NCBI RefSeq assembly: GCF_000165425.1
Contig: NW_001799018.1
Location: forward strand, 65,649 to 129,648
DNA length: 64,000 bases
Source: Paramecium tetraurelia
Taxonomy: Eukaryota; Ciliophora; Oligohymenophorea; Peniculida; Parameciidae
Direction of reading: 5' to 3'
Positions 21,874 through 35,948 of this stretch are shown here, piece by piece (position 1 is the stretch's first letter; every line of letters starts with the position of its first letter). Both the position numbers and the translations under genes were made by a program. The notes under the pieces are model-generated. The model was not told the DNA's origin, did not search any database, and worked only from the letters and a program-made list of their open reading frames with translations.

Positions 21874-24800
21874 ATGGGAGATATTTAAGGTGAGAGTGGG
21901 CAAAACCTAATTTAATCTGAATCGATAGGGTTCTTTGAGAAAGTGAAACAAATTATTTTTCAAGTTCTTTTTGTTTTAAGGAAGGACGAAGAATCGGAAG
22001 AGTCTTAATTATCATTTTATATATAAACTGGGTTGGATTACTTTTAGATGCATACTTTTCCATTCAACAATAATGTTTACTATTTATGGAAGGCAGACAA
22101 TGTGATTGGATTTGTCTTAAATTTCGTTAATCTCTTTTAATTAAGTACTTACATACCTAATATCTCTTACTTCGCTCTTCTATCATCTGTATACATTTTG
22201 CTTGTAATTATATTGCTTATCATATTGGATATCATTTATGTAAGTTATTCATTTTCAAAAAATTAATTTGCTGCCACATGGCCTTTGGTCGTATTGAGAT
22301 CAGTCACATCACTTGTGGTTACTGTGTTGTTTTTGCCGATTACCGAAACTTTATTTTCCATATTATAATGTTAAACCGATCAAACTACTGGGGAATATAT
22401 AATATCTGGTTATAGTGAGATTTATGTGGTTTGTTGGTAAGGATGGCACACATTTCACGCATTGTTAACATTGCTGTTTATGTTCATGTTTGTAGCAATT
22501 TGTGCTATAGTGGCCTATGCATTTTTTGAGCCAGGAATGATGAGTGATGATAGAACAGCAAGACAGGATAGTAAAGGGGAAGTGACATTCATTATTAACA
22601 AGGTGACATGTTAAGTGTTGTATTGTTTTTTGGGAGAGAATCAATCATGGATCTTGGTGTTGGCAACATTTCTTATGGCTGTATGGTTATTTTGGGAATA
22701 TAATTTCGATGATCCTTACTATGACTTTGAAGTGGGAAGATTCTATTCAATAATTTCTAGTTATTATTTATGGGCTAACATTTTGTTGTTGATATGCAAG
22801 ATATTTGAGAATCAGGATTTCAATGGAGGATTTATTGCTTGGATAATAGGATTGCCATTCATAGTTTCAATTATGTTGATGACAAAAAAGTCTAAGATTG
22901 ACACGTTGATTAAGGTATAGAAGAAGATCAGAAGTGGCAAGGAGATCTGGGCTCATATTCGGTATGTTTTGTAGCTTATTCAATAACAAGAAAAGGACAG
23001 GAATTCTTATATGCTTTTGATTGGGTACATAGAGAAGCACAAAGAAACTTGTAAATATAATGATTGCTATTTTAAATTCAGTAGAAGAAGGAATACTGAA
23101 TTGGATATGAATGATATGATCAGAGGATTAATTTAGGAACTTGAAAAGATGTTCAAGGATGGCATTAAGAAATTTCCTAAAAGTGCTGAACTCAAGATCT
23201 TTTATGCTTTATTTATTATGGAGAGAAAGAAAAATAAGGAAGGAGCGTATAAATAATTTGAACTTATTGATGATAAATGTAAGCCTGCATTGTATCAATA
23301 ATTCATAAAATACAGATATATGTAAGATATTTTGATTTATTAATTTACAGGAAAAGTATCAAGGAGAATAAGAAGGAAAACAAAGATGACGATATTGTGG
23401 AGGCTATCAAATATAACAATCATTAAACAATGTGTGAAAAGAGTATGCAGCAATCAGCAAAATTGCAAAAGGACTTTTGGGGAGAATTAAAGGAGGATCA
23501 ACCTGATTTAGGTAAGTTGATGAAGTTGGGTGCTGATATTACCTATGTTACTAAAACAGCTAGACAGAATTATGAGGAAATGCAAAAGATATCCTAAAAT
23601 GTATATTAGAGTGTTAAAATATACAGCAATTTTATTTTGTATGTGTTAAATGATTAGAAATTGGGAGGAGAATTAAGGAAGATAGCCTAGAATATCAAAG
23701 AAGAATTTTAAAAAGAATATGGGGGAAGAAATGAATTTTTGAATATTGATAATTAACCTATTCCATTTATTTAAGTGAGTGCCAAAAAGGCAGAAGTAGG
23801 TAAGATAGTAAATGTTAACACCTTATTTACAACATTTTTTGGGTATTAAAAAGAAGAATTGATAAATAAATCAATTAATGTTTTGATGCCTAAATTATAT
23901 GCAGAAAAACATGACAATTATCTAATTGAATTTTTTGATAATATTGTATTGAATCTAAAATTGGAAGGAGAAATTGATAGTTAATATTTGGACACTGATT
24001 AAACCCAAATATTTAAACATAAAAATGGATATATAGTTCCATTTATATATCATGTTACTCTTAATCTGGAGACCATGAAATATTTGACAACATTTAAAAG
24101 TGAAAATACCATCAAAAGTTAAGTCATTTTTATAGTGGATAACACATCTAAAATAATGGAAATGTCATCTGGAGCAATAATCTTTTTTGATTTGGAATTA
24201 AAGTAGATAGAAAAAGATGTTTATCTCAACAATTTTATCCCCAATGTTCTATTATAAAATGAGAAACATATCTAATATAATCATCAAAGCAAAGATGGAG
24301 TTGAATGTAATTTAAATATAATACTTTAGAGACATACTTTTTTTCATGCCTGATTAAAGAGATTAAGCTGCCATAGAGGATGGATGAAAGTACTCATGGT
24401 AAATCGAACTAAAAAGACGAAACTAATAATATAAAAACTGGGAAATGGTTGGTTAGATTAGAGAAGTTAGAAAAGAATGAAGTCAATCTAGGTGGTCAAT
24501 AGAAGAAAAATAAGAATTTTGCAGTTAGTACTCGATAACTTATAACAACAACAAATACCAATAGCAATCCAACTTCATAACAATATCTCTAAACTAAGAT
24601 CTAGGTTAATCAATCAATTGATGGACAGATACCTAAATTTGACACTAATTTAGAGTTTGATCAATAATATGCAGTTTTTTTATCGGAACTGTATTCAGAA
24701 CCTAGATATGACGACTATAAGATGCTGTTAAATTAATAAGTGGAAAGTGAAGTAAATCCAGTTGTTGACTATTCTAGTGACATAGTCATAAGAAGATTAA

Positions 24801-26760
24801 TACGCAATCAAATATTAAATATAGACGAGGAAAAGGAGTAGGAGTTCTTACTATAGTTGGAAGAGGAGGAAGAAGAAAACTCGATATTCAGATTCAATTA
24901 AAATTAATTTGAAGATGAAGATGATTATAAGATATTCGCTCATAGAAACTCTTAAGATCTTATTAGGAGAGTTTTAAATTAAGATCACAAGCATATGAAA
25001 ATTACAGAGTTCAAAGTGTATTCAAATCTTTGGATATTCTTCATCTTCTTCATAACAATTCTTCAATATTTATTCTGTCAATCGTACTTCGTCTCTTACA
25101 AAGAGAGTATTAAGTCAATCTATTTAGTGAATAATGAAATTATATTCCAAAATTAAGTAATCTCAAGAGTTTTAGATCTATGTTTACCTTAACAATTTAA
25201 TATAACTCAGTTGTATCTAGAGCTTTAGTATGCTGCCAATAATGCAACTGCTTTCAATCAATACGTAAATTCTGCATTATTAGATTACTATTTTGACGAT
25301 CACTATATTAATTTAAGATTTTTTGATGATGATTAATACAGTGAGATTAATATAAAATTGGAAAGTGCATTGTTGCTAATTGAAACCTTGGCATTAAATA
25401 CTACACTTTTGAATAATCAAACATTCAATTACAAAAGCAATATAATCTAAAATATAGTTTATAATCATTTCAATGTTGTTCATCAATAGATTATTAATAT
25501 TGCCTATGAGTTGTACTCAAATGTTGAAAGCTAAATGAATTAATATGATGTGAATCTATTAATTACTTTGGGAATATTGATCTTAGTCACCACCCTAGCA
25601 ATGACAAAATTCATTACTTTGATGTTGAGTATCAAAATGGACAGAGAGAACATCTTGTTCTTATTTTTAGATATCCCCTAAAAGCATATAACCATACTCT
25701 ATAAGAAGGTTGAATATTTTATTAAAAATTATATTGGCATAGAGGAATTAAAAAGAAAAAATGAATTAGAAGGTTATGATTCAAGTGAAGAAGAGTAGAT
25801 GTAGGAGGATTAGATTAAGATTTAAAAGAACCCAGAAGAGGAGGAGAATTTCATTTAATTACAATTGAAACGAAAGAAAATTATTGAGAAATACAGAAAA
25901 AATAAGTTTAAAGGCAATCAAGCAATTATCATTCAATTTATATTCATTGCTTTGTGTACATTGATATTTGCTGTTTACAACATCATTAGTTCGGCTAGTG
26001 AAAGAAATCAAATTAGATATTTGCTTCCTTAATACTTTTCAGGTTCAATGGATATTTCTGAATATGGAAATTATCTCAATATTTTTAAATTAGCAATTTT
26101 AGACAATTAATTTAATCTCATTAATTAAACCTCTTATGAGTCAGCTTTCGCATAAATTGAAACCTTTACTGGCAATCAATTAAGTTCTTTAAGCTTTGCA
26201 TCCGCTCTGTTGAATCAATTACCAACATTAAGAAACATGTACTTTGGAATTTACTATGGAGATATTTGTAATGAATTAGGCTTAACCAAAAGTGATATTT
26301 GCTATTCAATTATTGAAGGGAATCTTGAATTAGGGATTTACAATGTCGAACAATATTATTTATAATACTTTAGAAATCAGTTATCCATTAACTAAAAAGG
26401 ATAGATTGTTTATGATCCATATATATATTAGATAGATTAGTCAATGTATAATTATGTAAGGACAGCTGTGGATTAAGTGTAGAGCTATTAATTATCAATG
26501 ATGACAAATTAGATGGATGAAACTTTAAATATTCAACTTATACTTGTAATCATTTTCATATTGGTATTACTATTAATTTTTATAATCTATTGGTTACCCT
26601 TTCTAACTAGTATTAATTCATAAGTAAAATTATTGAAATATAATAGATCAATCAAAATATACAGATGTTAAATATGATACCAATAGATGTTATCAAGGAT
26701 AATAAGACAATTAGAAGATTCTTGAAAAATATAATTAAAGATATGAATATTTAAGATTGA
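21874..26760 (+). CDS. Large multipass membrane protein of the ciliate TmcB-like family
   Basis: 1,603 residues, ATG 21874 to TGA 26758-26760; three introns (29 nt near 23322, 23 nt near 24309 and 23 nt near 26620) give exactly 1,604 codons. The N-terminal third has about nine hydrophobic spans (e.g. YILLVIILLIILDIIYVSYS; FMFMFVAICAIVAYAFFEPG). A long central soluble region (about residues 350-1000) follows, including a likely PAS-type sensory segment (QVIFIVDNTSKIMEMSSGAI). The last third has two further membrane blocks, with large loops, ending FIIYWLPFLTSINSQ and MLNMIPIDVIKDNKTIRRF. That closing block is typical of the 'tiny macrocysts protein B'-like family that is greatly expanded in ciliates. 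The family has no proven biochemical role; mechanosensing or Ca2+ signalling is speculation. Confidence 0.75.
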
Positions 26761-27371
26761 TAATATTATAATTATATATATATGATTATGTAAATTAAGA
26801 AATTTTAATAAATTTTTGCCTAATGCCTATAATGAGATAGTTTGGAGTTAATATTATTTTTTAAAGAAGCATTATTGATTATTCAACGAAATTTCTAAAA
26901 TCTATCCAAATGTATTTCTTAAATGGATAAAATGACTTTTTATCAAACCACATTATTATTAATCGAAATTTTAAAATAATTTGGTATAGTATTTCGACTT
27001 CAAACTTGTTCAAAGACAATTAAAGGTTGAGAACAAATTAAAGATTGAAGGTTAAAAATCAAAATGATGGCAAAGAAATAATAAATTAGAATTTAAAGTT
27101 AAGGTTAATAAATAATCAAAAAGAGATTTTGATAAATTGGAAATTTAATATACATAATGTCAGAATCAATCGTTTTGGAAAGAGGTCTTAAGAATATACG
27201 TTACCTAGATATTTTAAATTGTATTTAGCCAATACTATTTATATTATTTTATTAATTCCCTTGATTCATATCCCATCCTAATATTTATTCAGGTGGAAAC
27301 TATTCTTCAATAAATCTTCATATATAAAAATATTTTGATGATGTAATCACTTAAATAAATAAAAAAACAAT
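26761..27371. other. Intergenic, nothing recognised
   Basis: About 610 bp of A+T-rich spacer between two plus-strand genes. It should contain the 3' end of the TmcB-like gene and the promoter of the giant Cys-rich gene. No codon-like frame or RNA gene was recognised. Confidence 0.4.
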
Positions 27372-30300
27372 ATGTTCATAACTTTTATATTTCTTTTGCT
27401 TAGTACAGTCGCATATGCTTAGTGGCAGCTTGTAAGTGAGGATCTGCTTGGCTTCTCCGTTTCTGGAGCTAATTGGAATTATAGAGGTTCCTGTGATTGG
27501 ATCAGTGGGTCTATGGGTGGAGGTGGATCTGTTGGGAGTTGTGCAGATAATGACATCGAATACATTTACGTAGGGAATTACAATGATAGAGCCTACTACT
27601 CAGTTTTAAATTTGCCTCCGCATTATTAAGTCAAAGTCATAGTGGATGGCTATTTTTTAGATTCTTCTAGTAGTAGTTTCTATACTGTTGCTTATGATGT
27701 CTAAGGATCATCAACATCTACTTATACATTTCAATATAAGGATAATACTTTAGGAACATTTCAATAAGTATGCAAATCATCAAATTGGAATAATTTTGAG
27801 ATATAAACATACTATCTGACTTTCTAGCATAATGATAACACAGAAATTAGATTTAGAATTTGTGGAACAAATTTTGGTAGTAAAAATTATGGTTCAAGAG
27901 GATTATAGATTTATGTTAATAAATGTCATTGGTCATGCTTAAAATGCAGTTCTAGCAATGCTGCTAATAATTGCTTGGCCTGCTTTACAAGTCCTTCTAC
28001 TACCTTAGGTTCCCCTTCGACCTGTAGTAGTTGTCCTGCCAATGCAGCCTTTATTGAATACCTAGATGATACAAAAAGCTGTGTAGTTGAATGCCATTAC
28101 TATCGAGTTCCAGATTCGAATAAGGTGTGCTAATTTAATGAGAGTACTGATCTTAATTATAATTAGATATGTTACCCTATACAACCTACTTCGATACTAC
28201 AACATTCAGTTCCACATCTCCATGGGTGTTTATTCCAGATCCAATCATCTTCAATTTGGTTTATTCCCAAAAGATTAGCACTATTTCTTGTTAAACGAGC
28301 AAGAACTTTGTTGGTCCTTTCTTCTATAATGAAGGATTTAGTGTGACCCTCTCAGTTCCTTAGAATATATCTTACGTTCGATTTAGAGCAACAATTATAA
28401 AACTAAACAGTTGGATCGATTATTCAGCAGTTCATGTTTTTTATGATAACATAGAGTTTGCATCGGTATACACTTTAAGTCAAGTACTCACTGGTCGAAA
28501 TGCTGATCAGCTTTACTCTGATTCTAATTGTACAACTCCAACAGTTGGCTATTATAGATTAGAAGCTAAATTAAAATCAAACATAACAAATCCAGTATTG
28601 CGTTTATAAGGATCGATGGAGTATTTATACTTACATTATTAATAGTTTAGCTGGCTCCCAATCATGGGGCTTCCGAGATGTTGTCATGGATGTCATGAAA
28701 TGCTAATCATCGTGCAGTTGGTGTGATTTTGATCTGAAATGTTACGCTTGTTCATCAGGGTTTCTTTATAAAAATAGATGTGTACCTAGTTGTCCAACAC
28801 ATTCAGTATAAACTACAGGTGTTTGTACTGATTTCAATGAGGCAATCGATAGTATTAATTCTATTAAGATTTAGATTCCAGATATATAATAAAAGCATTC
28901 TATGATTCTTCAAATACTACTGAAACTGATGTACCCACTATTGTAGGAACAATGACAACTGGAACAGCAGATTTTTAAACTTCAGATCATTTTCTAAGCA
29001 CAACTGGTGATGTGTATTTTAGTTATTACTTGGGGAAAAGAGTATTAGGAGGTCCTATTGTTTGGTACAAAGCTACATTTACTAGAACTTTCACTTTAAA
29101 TCCACATTATAAATTTAGATTGAAATTTACATTAGTTTTGGGAGATAATTTTGCAGGAAATTTTCAATATACTGTAGGAGGATTTTCATAGACTATAGTA
29201 TATAGTGACTGTGCAAATACGGCTAATAATGTTGGTAAGACTCAATAAGATAAGTTCATCACTATTGATAGAACAGAAGTACACACAGCAAGCAGTTTTT
29301 CAGTTATGCTTAAATGCGGTTCAACAGCAGCATAAGTTAAGGATAACTTTTGCATTGTTTATGATTATTTTATTATCGTCTTAGAAGTAAAAAATAAATA
29401 ATAAATAGTGCACTGAATATTGTACTGCTTGTACTGGTCCAACATGGGCATAATGCACAGGAAAATAAACATTGCCAACAGGTATGGCATCACCATCTAC
29501 CTGTGTTGATAATACCTATTATTTTGATAACACAGTATCACCTGCTGTGTGCAAAACTTGCACACCTTCTTACTGTTTATAATGCTAAAATTCTTATATT
29601 TGTACCAAGTGTGCTACTAACTTTTATTTGTAAAATGGAAATTGCTAATGCTATCCTTGGACCTATTTAACTGGTTCCAATACTTGTGCGAGTTGTCATG
29701 CTTTATGTGATTCATGTTATGGTCCAAATAGTAATTAGTGTTTGTCTTGTAAAGGGTCTTAACATAGATATTTGAGTAACAATGTTTGTGTTTGTTAAAG
29801 TAATTACTATGACGATGGTGCAAATTATATTTGTCAATCAGTTTGTGGGGATATGGTAGTCACTGATGGAGAAGACTGTGATGATGGTAATACAACCAGA
29901 TTTGATGGCTGCAATAATTGCAAATTTGAGTGTTAAAAAGAATGTTAAACTTGTGTTAATGGATAATGCTCAGTTTGTATTTCTGGTTATACACTTTAAA
30001 AGACAATGAAAAGATGCTTTCCTACATGTGGAAATACTTCGATTGTTAGTCAAGAGTAATGTGAAGATAATAATCTGACTCCTTATGATGGATGTTATAA
30101 TTGTTAATTTTAATGCTAACTTCAATGTACAAATTGCATCTATGGAAAATGCTATGATTGTGATAATTCTATTGGATATTATATTAATTTAGCTACTTTT
30201 AGATGTGTTACTTTTTGTGGGGATTAAATTCTCGCAGGCACAGAACAGTGTGATGATGGAAATAATGACCCTTTTGATGGTTGCAGTTATTGTGTATTTT

Positions 30301-33300
30301 CATGTGATAATTTTTGTGATTTGTGTATCTAAGGTGTTTGTACCAAATGCAAATCGGGATTCTCATTGTTGAGCAAAAGCGGTGAATGCGCCCCAATTTG
30401 TGGAGATAAAATTGTTACATATTACGAGGGATGTGATGATGGCAACTTACTTAATTATGATGGTTGTGATTCATGCAATCTCACTTGCTAAGAATAATGT
30501 ACATCTTGCTTAATGGGAACCTGTTATGAATGCAACACCCCTGGATATTAATTAAATAAAAAATTATAGAGATGCATTCCAAGTTGTGGGGATAATGTTT
30601 TTACTTCCATAACTGAGTCTTGTGATGATGGCAATTAAACAATAGAGGATGGCTGCTTTTAATGTAAATATGAATGTTAGGCTGAATGTCTGACATGTGC
30701 AGCAGGAATCTGCTATAGATGCAAGTCCAACTTTTACCTTAGTTCTGACAATATTTGTCTTCCTGTTTGTGGGGATGGAGTTATTTCTAAATATGAATCC
30801 TGTGATGATTACAACTTTGTTATTGAGGATGGGTGTTCGAATTGCTCTTATTAATGTGAATAACCTTGTGCTTAATGCTCTTTTGGTGTATGTGTATCAT
30901 GTCAAACTGGATATTATTTGAATCAATCGAAATAGAAATGCTTTCCTATTTGTGGCGATTAAATGATCTATGGAGATGAATAATGCGATATCGGCATCAT
31001 ACAATTCGATGAAACAATTAAAAATAACACAGGGTGTATTAGTTGTAAACTCTAATGTTCACCTTAATGCGAAATTTGCACCTAAGGCTTATGTTTGAAA
31101 TGTAGAGAATCTTTGGGATGGTATTTAGATTCCGAAACATCAATTTGTTACAGCAAATGTGGAGATTCAATTATAAATGATTATGAGTAATGTGAGGATT
31201 CTAATTCTCAGCTCAATGATGGATGCAGTCAATGTCTTTTCAATTGTTAACAAGAATGCTCAGTATGTATTTTTGGAATATGTTATCAATGCATATCTGG
31301 TTATAAATTAATTAACTCAAAATGCTAGTCAGTATGTGGCGATGGGATAATAGCTGGCAATGAAGAATGCGAAATAGGATTGATAGATTTTAATGGATAT
31401 GAATGCGTAAATTGTAGATACAAATGTTCAGAAGGTTGTAATAATTGTGTCTAGGGTAAATGTGTAGAATGTAAAAATAGTTATGGATGGTATTTAAATT
31501 AAAATAATTAATGTGAATCAAAATGTGGTGACTTAATTATCAGTAATGTTGAGAGCTGCGATGATAACTCAGAATCTTGCGAAAGTTGTAATTTTGTCTG
31601 CGATGATAACTGCAATTCATGTAACTTTGGAATCTGTTAAAGTTGTATAACAGGATACTAACTACTGTTAAACTAATGTGTTAACATTTGTGGTGATTAA
31701 ATATAAACTTAAAATGAGGATTGTGAAAACGACGATATCCTCCCATTTGATGGATGTTCTTTCTGTTAATTCTAATGTCAAAGTTAATGCTTAAAATGTA
31801 TAAATGGGGAATGCATTACATGTGATGAAAGTATTGGATGGTATCTATAAAATAAAAGATGCGAGACTAAATGTGGTGATGGTATTATAGCTGAATTGGA
31901 AGAATGTGATGTTAATTTAAACATTGACAACGGAGATATATCATCTAATCAATGTTTTAATTGTCGATTAGCTTGTGTTTAAAATTGTGTAGATTGTGAT
32001 AGGGGAATTTGTAAATAATGCAAAAATGGTTACTATTTAAATGATTTAAATGAATGTGAAAATATATGTGGTAATTAAACTCCTGAGGATTTTGAAGTAT
32101 GCGACGATGATAACCTTGATGGTTTTGATGGTTGTTTCTAATGCTAATATGACTGTTAACCTGAATGTTAAGTTTGTCTTTATGGATAGTGCATGTAATG
32201 TTAAGACGGATTCCTATTTGATAAAGATTCTGCTCTGTGTAAATCTACTTGTGGAGATATGAAACTCACATAATATGAAGAATGTGATGATGGTAATGAT
32301 GTACCTAATGATGGATGTCATAATTGTATGTATTCCTGTACTGAAAATTGCAATACTTGCGTCAAAGGAATTTGTTACGATTGTATATCAGGATTTGTGC
32401 TTGAGTTTCCAAAATGTGTTCCTGATTGTGGAGATACAAGTCTTACCGATAATTTGGATTACTGTTATTAAAAAGAATGTTAAAGAGAATGCATAATTTG
32501 TATAAAAGGATCTTGTTATTAATGTTAAAATGGATGGTATTGGAATGAAGTAGAGTATACTTGTGAAAGCATGTGCGGAGACAAAATAATAGTTGGGGAT
32601 GAATAATGTGATGTGCCTGTAAGTTATGCAAGAGGTGATTTCTATTGTAATAACGAATGTTAATTTGCATGTCCTGATAATTGTATTACTTGTTCATTTG
32701 GTATTTGCCATCAATGTTAAAGTGGCTATTACTTAATAGAGAATAAATGTGATAGTTATTGTGGTGATATGGTAACGACAGTATAGGAAGGATGTGATGA
32801 TGATAACAATGTACCATTTGATGGATGTTTTTAATGTCGATATGATTGTGAAGAGTAATGTACTTTGTGCATTAAAGGAAAATGCGAGATTTGTCAAAGT
32901 GGTTATGACTTAATTAATGATCGTTGTGTTTCTGTATGTGGAGATGGTATAGTTACTGTTGATGAAGATTGCGATGATCAAAATTCTATTAAGTATGATG
33001 GTTGCAATGAATGTAAATTTGAGTGTGATTAAAATTGTTAATTTTGTGAATTTGGTAAATGTGTATTTTGTTCAAATGGATTTTAATTAATAAGTTAGAT
33101 TTGCATCTCGGTTTGTGGAGATGGTTTTATTGTTGGAAATGAGAAATGTGATGATGGTAATTTAATTGATGAAGATGGGTGTTTTGAATGTTAATATGCA
33201 TGCCAATCATAATGTTAAACTTGTTTATATGGATCATGTGTTTTATGCGAAGAAGAAAAAGGATGGCATCTAACATCATAAGGAGATTGCTAAACTCTAT

Positions 33301-35810
33301 GTGGAGATACAATTGTATCTGGAATTGAATAGTGTGATGATGGAAATGAGTTGAATTATGATGGGTGTTATGAGTGCAATTATATTTGCTAACCAGCTTG
33401 CACTAAATGCATCACTGGTTAATGTTATGAATGTAATACACCAGGATGGAGACTAGATAATTATTATTGTTGGGAAATTTGTGGAGATGCATTAAAAGTT
33501 GGAATTGAAGAATGTGACGATGGTAATGATGTTCCTTATGATGGATGTTTTTAATGTAAAGCATAATGCGAAGAGGCTTGTACAGTTTGCTTTGAAGGAT
33601 AATGCTAGGAATGTACATTTGGTTGGGCATTAAATGATAAACATAGATGTGAAACAATATGTGGAGACAAGTATGTAGTACCTAGATATGAGGATTGCGA
33701 TGATGGCAATCTCTTACCTTATGATGGATGCTTTGATTGTAATTATTAATGTGTTTAATATTGTACTGATTGCAGAAAAGATGTATGTTATGAATGCAAT
33801 ACACCTGGATGGACTTATGATGATAAAACTCTGGTCTGTATCCCTATTTGTGGAGATGGAGAAGTCAATGGATATGAATAATGTGATGATGGAAACGCAA
33901 TTTAAAATGATGGTTGTAGTAATTCTTGTGAATATTAATGTCATCTAGCTTGTCTTAATTGTGATAAAGGTATATGCTTAAAATGCGATCGCTATTTGGG
34001 ATATTTTGAATCAAATAAATAGTGTTCATCTAAATGTGGAGATGGACTTTGGCAATAAAATACAGAATAGTGCGATGATGGAAACCTAGTAAACTAGGAC
34101 GGTTGTGATAGTGATTGCAAGATTGAAGTTGATTGGTATTGCGAAAGTTAAGCTTTGCAAATTAGTATTTGTATTTTCAAAAGATAACCAACTATTTAAT
34201 TGAAGCTTTTGGAGTAAAAGGAAGGCCAATCTAAAATAGAAGTGACCTTCTCAACTTAAATGATGCTTCAACCTAATTTTGTTTTGGTTGAAAATGAAAA
34301 TGATCTCACTGATATTTAGTAAGTTCTCTTCTTTATCACTGTTGATGAATTAACGTAAGGGGATTTTGAATATAGCATTGAACCTGTAGTTGGTATTTAG
34401 AATTTTCCTTAAGATATTAAATACATCGTCAATTTGAATCTCTTAAAGAATGTTTAAGATGATTAAATCAATGTCTTAGTAATGGTTGATAAAAGATTAA
34501 TTATTACTGAAGATTATGTCAATTTGGATAAAAATTCAGATTAGATTAGAATACCTGTTCCATTTATTTTTAGTTCCTATTCTTAAAAAGTAGTTGAACT
34601 TTTTTCGAATACAAATGAAATTTCTATATACGCAGCTTTGGGTGTCTCTGCTTTCAGTATATTTTCAACAGGATATTCCAATCTCTTCATGACTCTTGAT
34701 ACAATCTAATATCTCTATTATACCAGATATATCAATCTGGAATTTCCTGATAATTTGTAATAAACAATGGACAATCTAAAAAAGTCTTCATTGACCTAAA
34801 TGGTCAATAATAGACTTGGAGATACAGGATTACCAAAATCAATCACTGCATAACCTAATTAAACAGTTTAAGAAATGCCAAATAAATTCAAGTCTGATAA
34901 TTTATAATATTAGTTTTCTTCAAATATAAAAGCAACAGCAGTCACCTTATCATTAGGTCTGAGTGTTTTTTTAACAACTTTAACATTATCCAAATTACTG
35001 CATTTGATTCCTCCCCACAAACTTAATGATCTTGGTTCAATCATTGGAGGTGGAATATTGAAGTTTCGATCAAAATGTACCAAGATGTCTAATGACTTCG
35101 TTTATTCAGGAGCTATTAGATTAGTTACAATTAATTTCTATGAAATGCAATTTGCGTCATTACTATAATTAACACATGTTGATTTCACCTCTAGTAGTGA
35201 TATTGCTAATTCAAGTGGAGCCATAGCTACACTAGCCTTCACCTTTGTATTTACCAGCTTACTCACTCACAGAATAAGATAAATCTAAACTAAGTAATCT
35301 CTCACAATGAAACATTATATAAAGACTCTTTTGCAACAGGATGACAAAAATCTGTAGAAATCAACATGGCAAATGTAGTATAATACAATACTGCTTGCCA
35401 AAAAGTCGTTATTTATGTTTGCGATCGTTTGTTTCTAAAACTAAGGCTTATATTAAACAATTGTAGTTGCTACGTAAGCAGCAGGGTTTGCTACTTATTT
35501 GGCTGTATCTTCACCATTTTCAAATAATGAAGATTAAATTAAATAAATGATTACAGAACTGGGAATGCTTGCAAATTCTCTAAGTTTTTCTACTTACTAT
35601 ACATACGAATACTTTTCGATATCAAAAGAAAGCTTAAATTAATTAGGATGGTTCAATATAGGCATTTTTACTACCATTTTGACTTCAAATTTGACAATTG
35701 ATGCTGCAGCCTAAATTAGGGTAATGTACAAGAAAGCAAAGAAAGTCTTTGATAGGTTTTTAGAATCTTAAATGCCCTCTTAATCCAGAGTTTAACCAAT
35801 TTTTGTTTGA
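27372..35810 (+). CDS. Giant cysteine-rich membrane protein with DUF4215-type repeats
   Basis: 2,781 residues; ATG 27372 to TGA 35808-35810, four introns (23, 25, 23 and 22 nt, near 28128, 28620, 28852 and 29390) give exactly 2,782 codons. The N-terminus is a clear signal peptide (MFITFIFLLLSTVAYAQWQL). Residues to about 800 form beta-rich, Cys-containing modules. From about 29.8 to 34.1 kb lie about 24 tandem repeats of roughly 60 residues, each of the form CGDxxxxxxExCDDGNxxxxDGCxxC followed by CxxxCxxCxxGxCxxCxxG. The CGDG...CDDGN core is that of the DUF4215/'Myxococcus cysteine-rich repeat' family. After the array comes a 170-residue Cys-poor region and then about seven hydrophobic segments (34.6-35.75 kb), e.g. 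ATAVTLSLGLSVFLTTLTL and SLFMFAIVCFQNQGLY. It is thus a large ectodomain anchored by a polytopic C-terminus, probably on the cell or ciliary surface. Confidence 0.88.
29850..34110 (+). repeat. About 24 tandem ~180-bp coding repeats (DUF4215-type)
   Basis: Inside the Cys-rich gene, TGTGGNGA (Cys-Gly-Asp) recurs every 170-190 bp, at about 29847, 30217, 30399, 30587, 30767, 30952, 31157, 31337, 31522, 31690, 31875 and onward to 34036, followed 20-25 bp later by TGTGATGATGG (CDDG). Copies differ at most silent and many non-silent positions, so the array is old, not a recent amplification. A few copies are degenerate (e.g. about 30020 and 32435 lack the CDDGN core). Confidence 0.85.
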
Positions 35811-35948
35811 TAATAACTCTTATAAATATCAAATATTTTAATTTATTAACTTTTAGTGTGCCCTTTATTTTTTGGTTAAATTACTTCTAAAAACTTTCAA
35901 CATTTTTAGGTTTTCTTTTTAATAAAAAAATTTATAAATATTCACAGC

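Noticed and set aside
29617-33944. Minus-strand ORFs rich in His, Asn and Ile inside the Cys-repeat gene
   Set aside because: They are antisense shadows of the tandem TGT/GAT-rich repeats; the plus frame is continuous for 2,782 codons.
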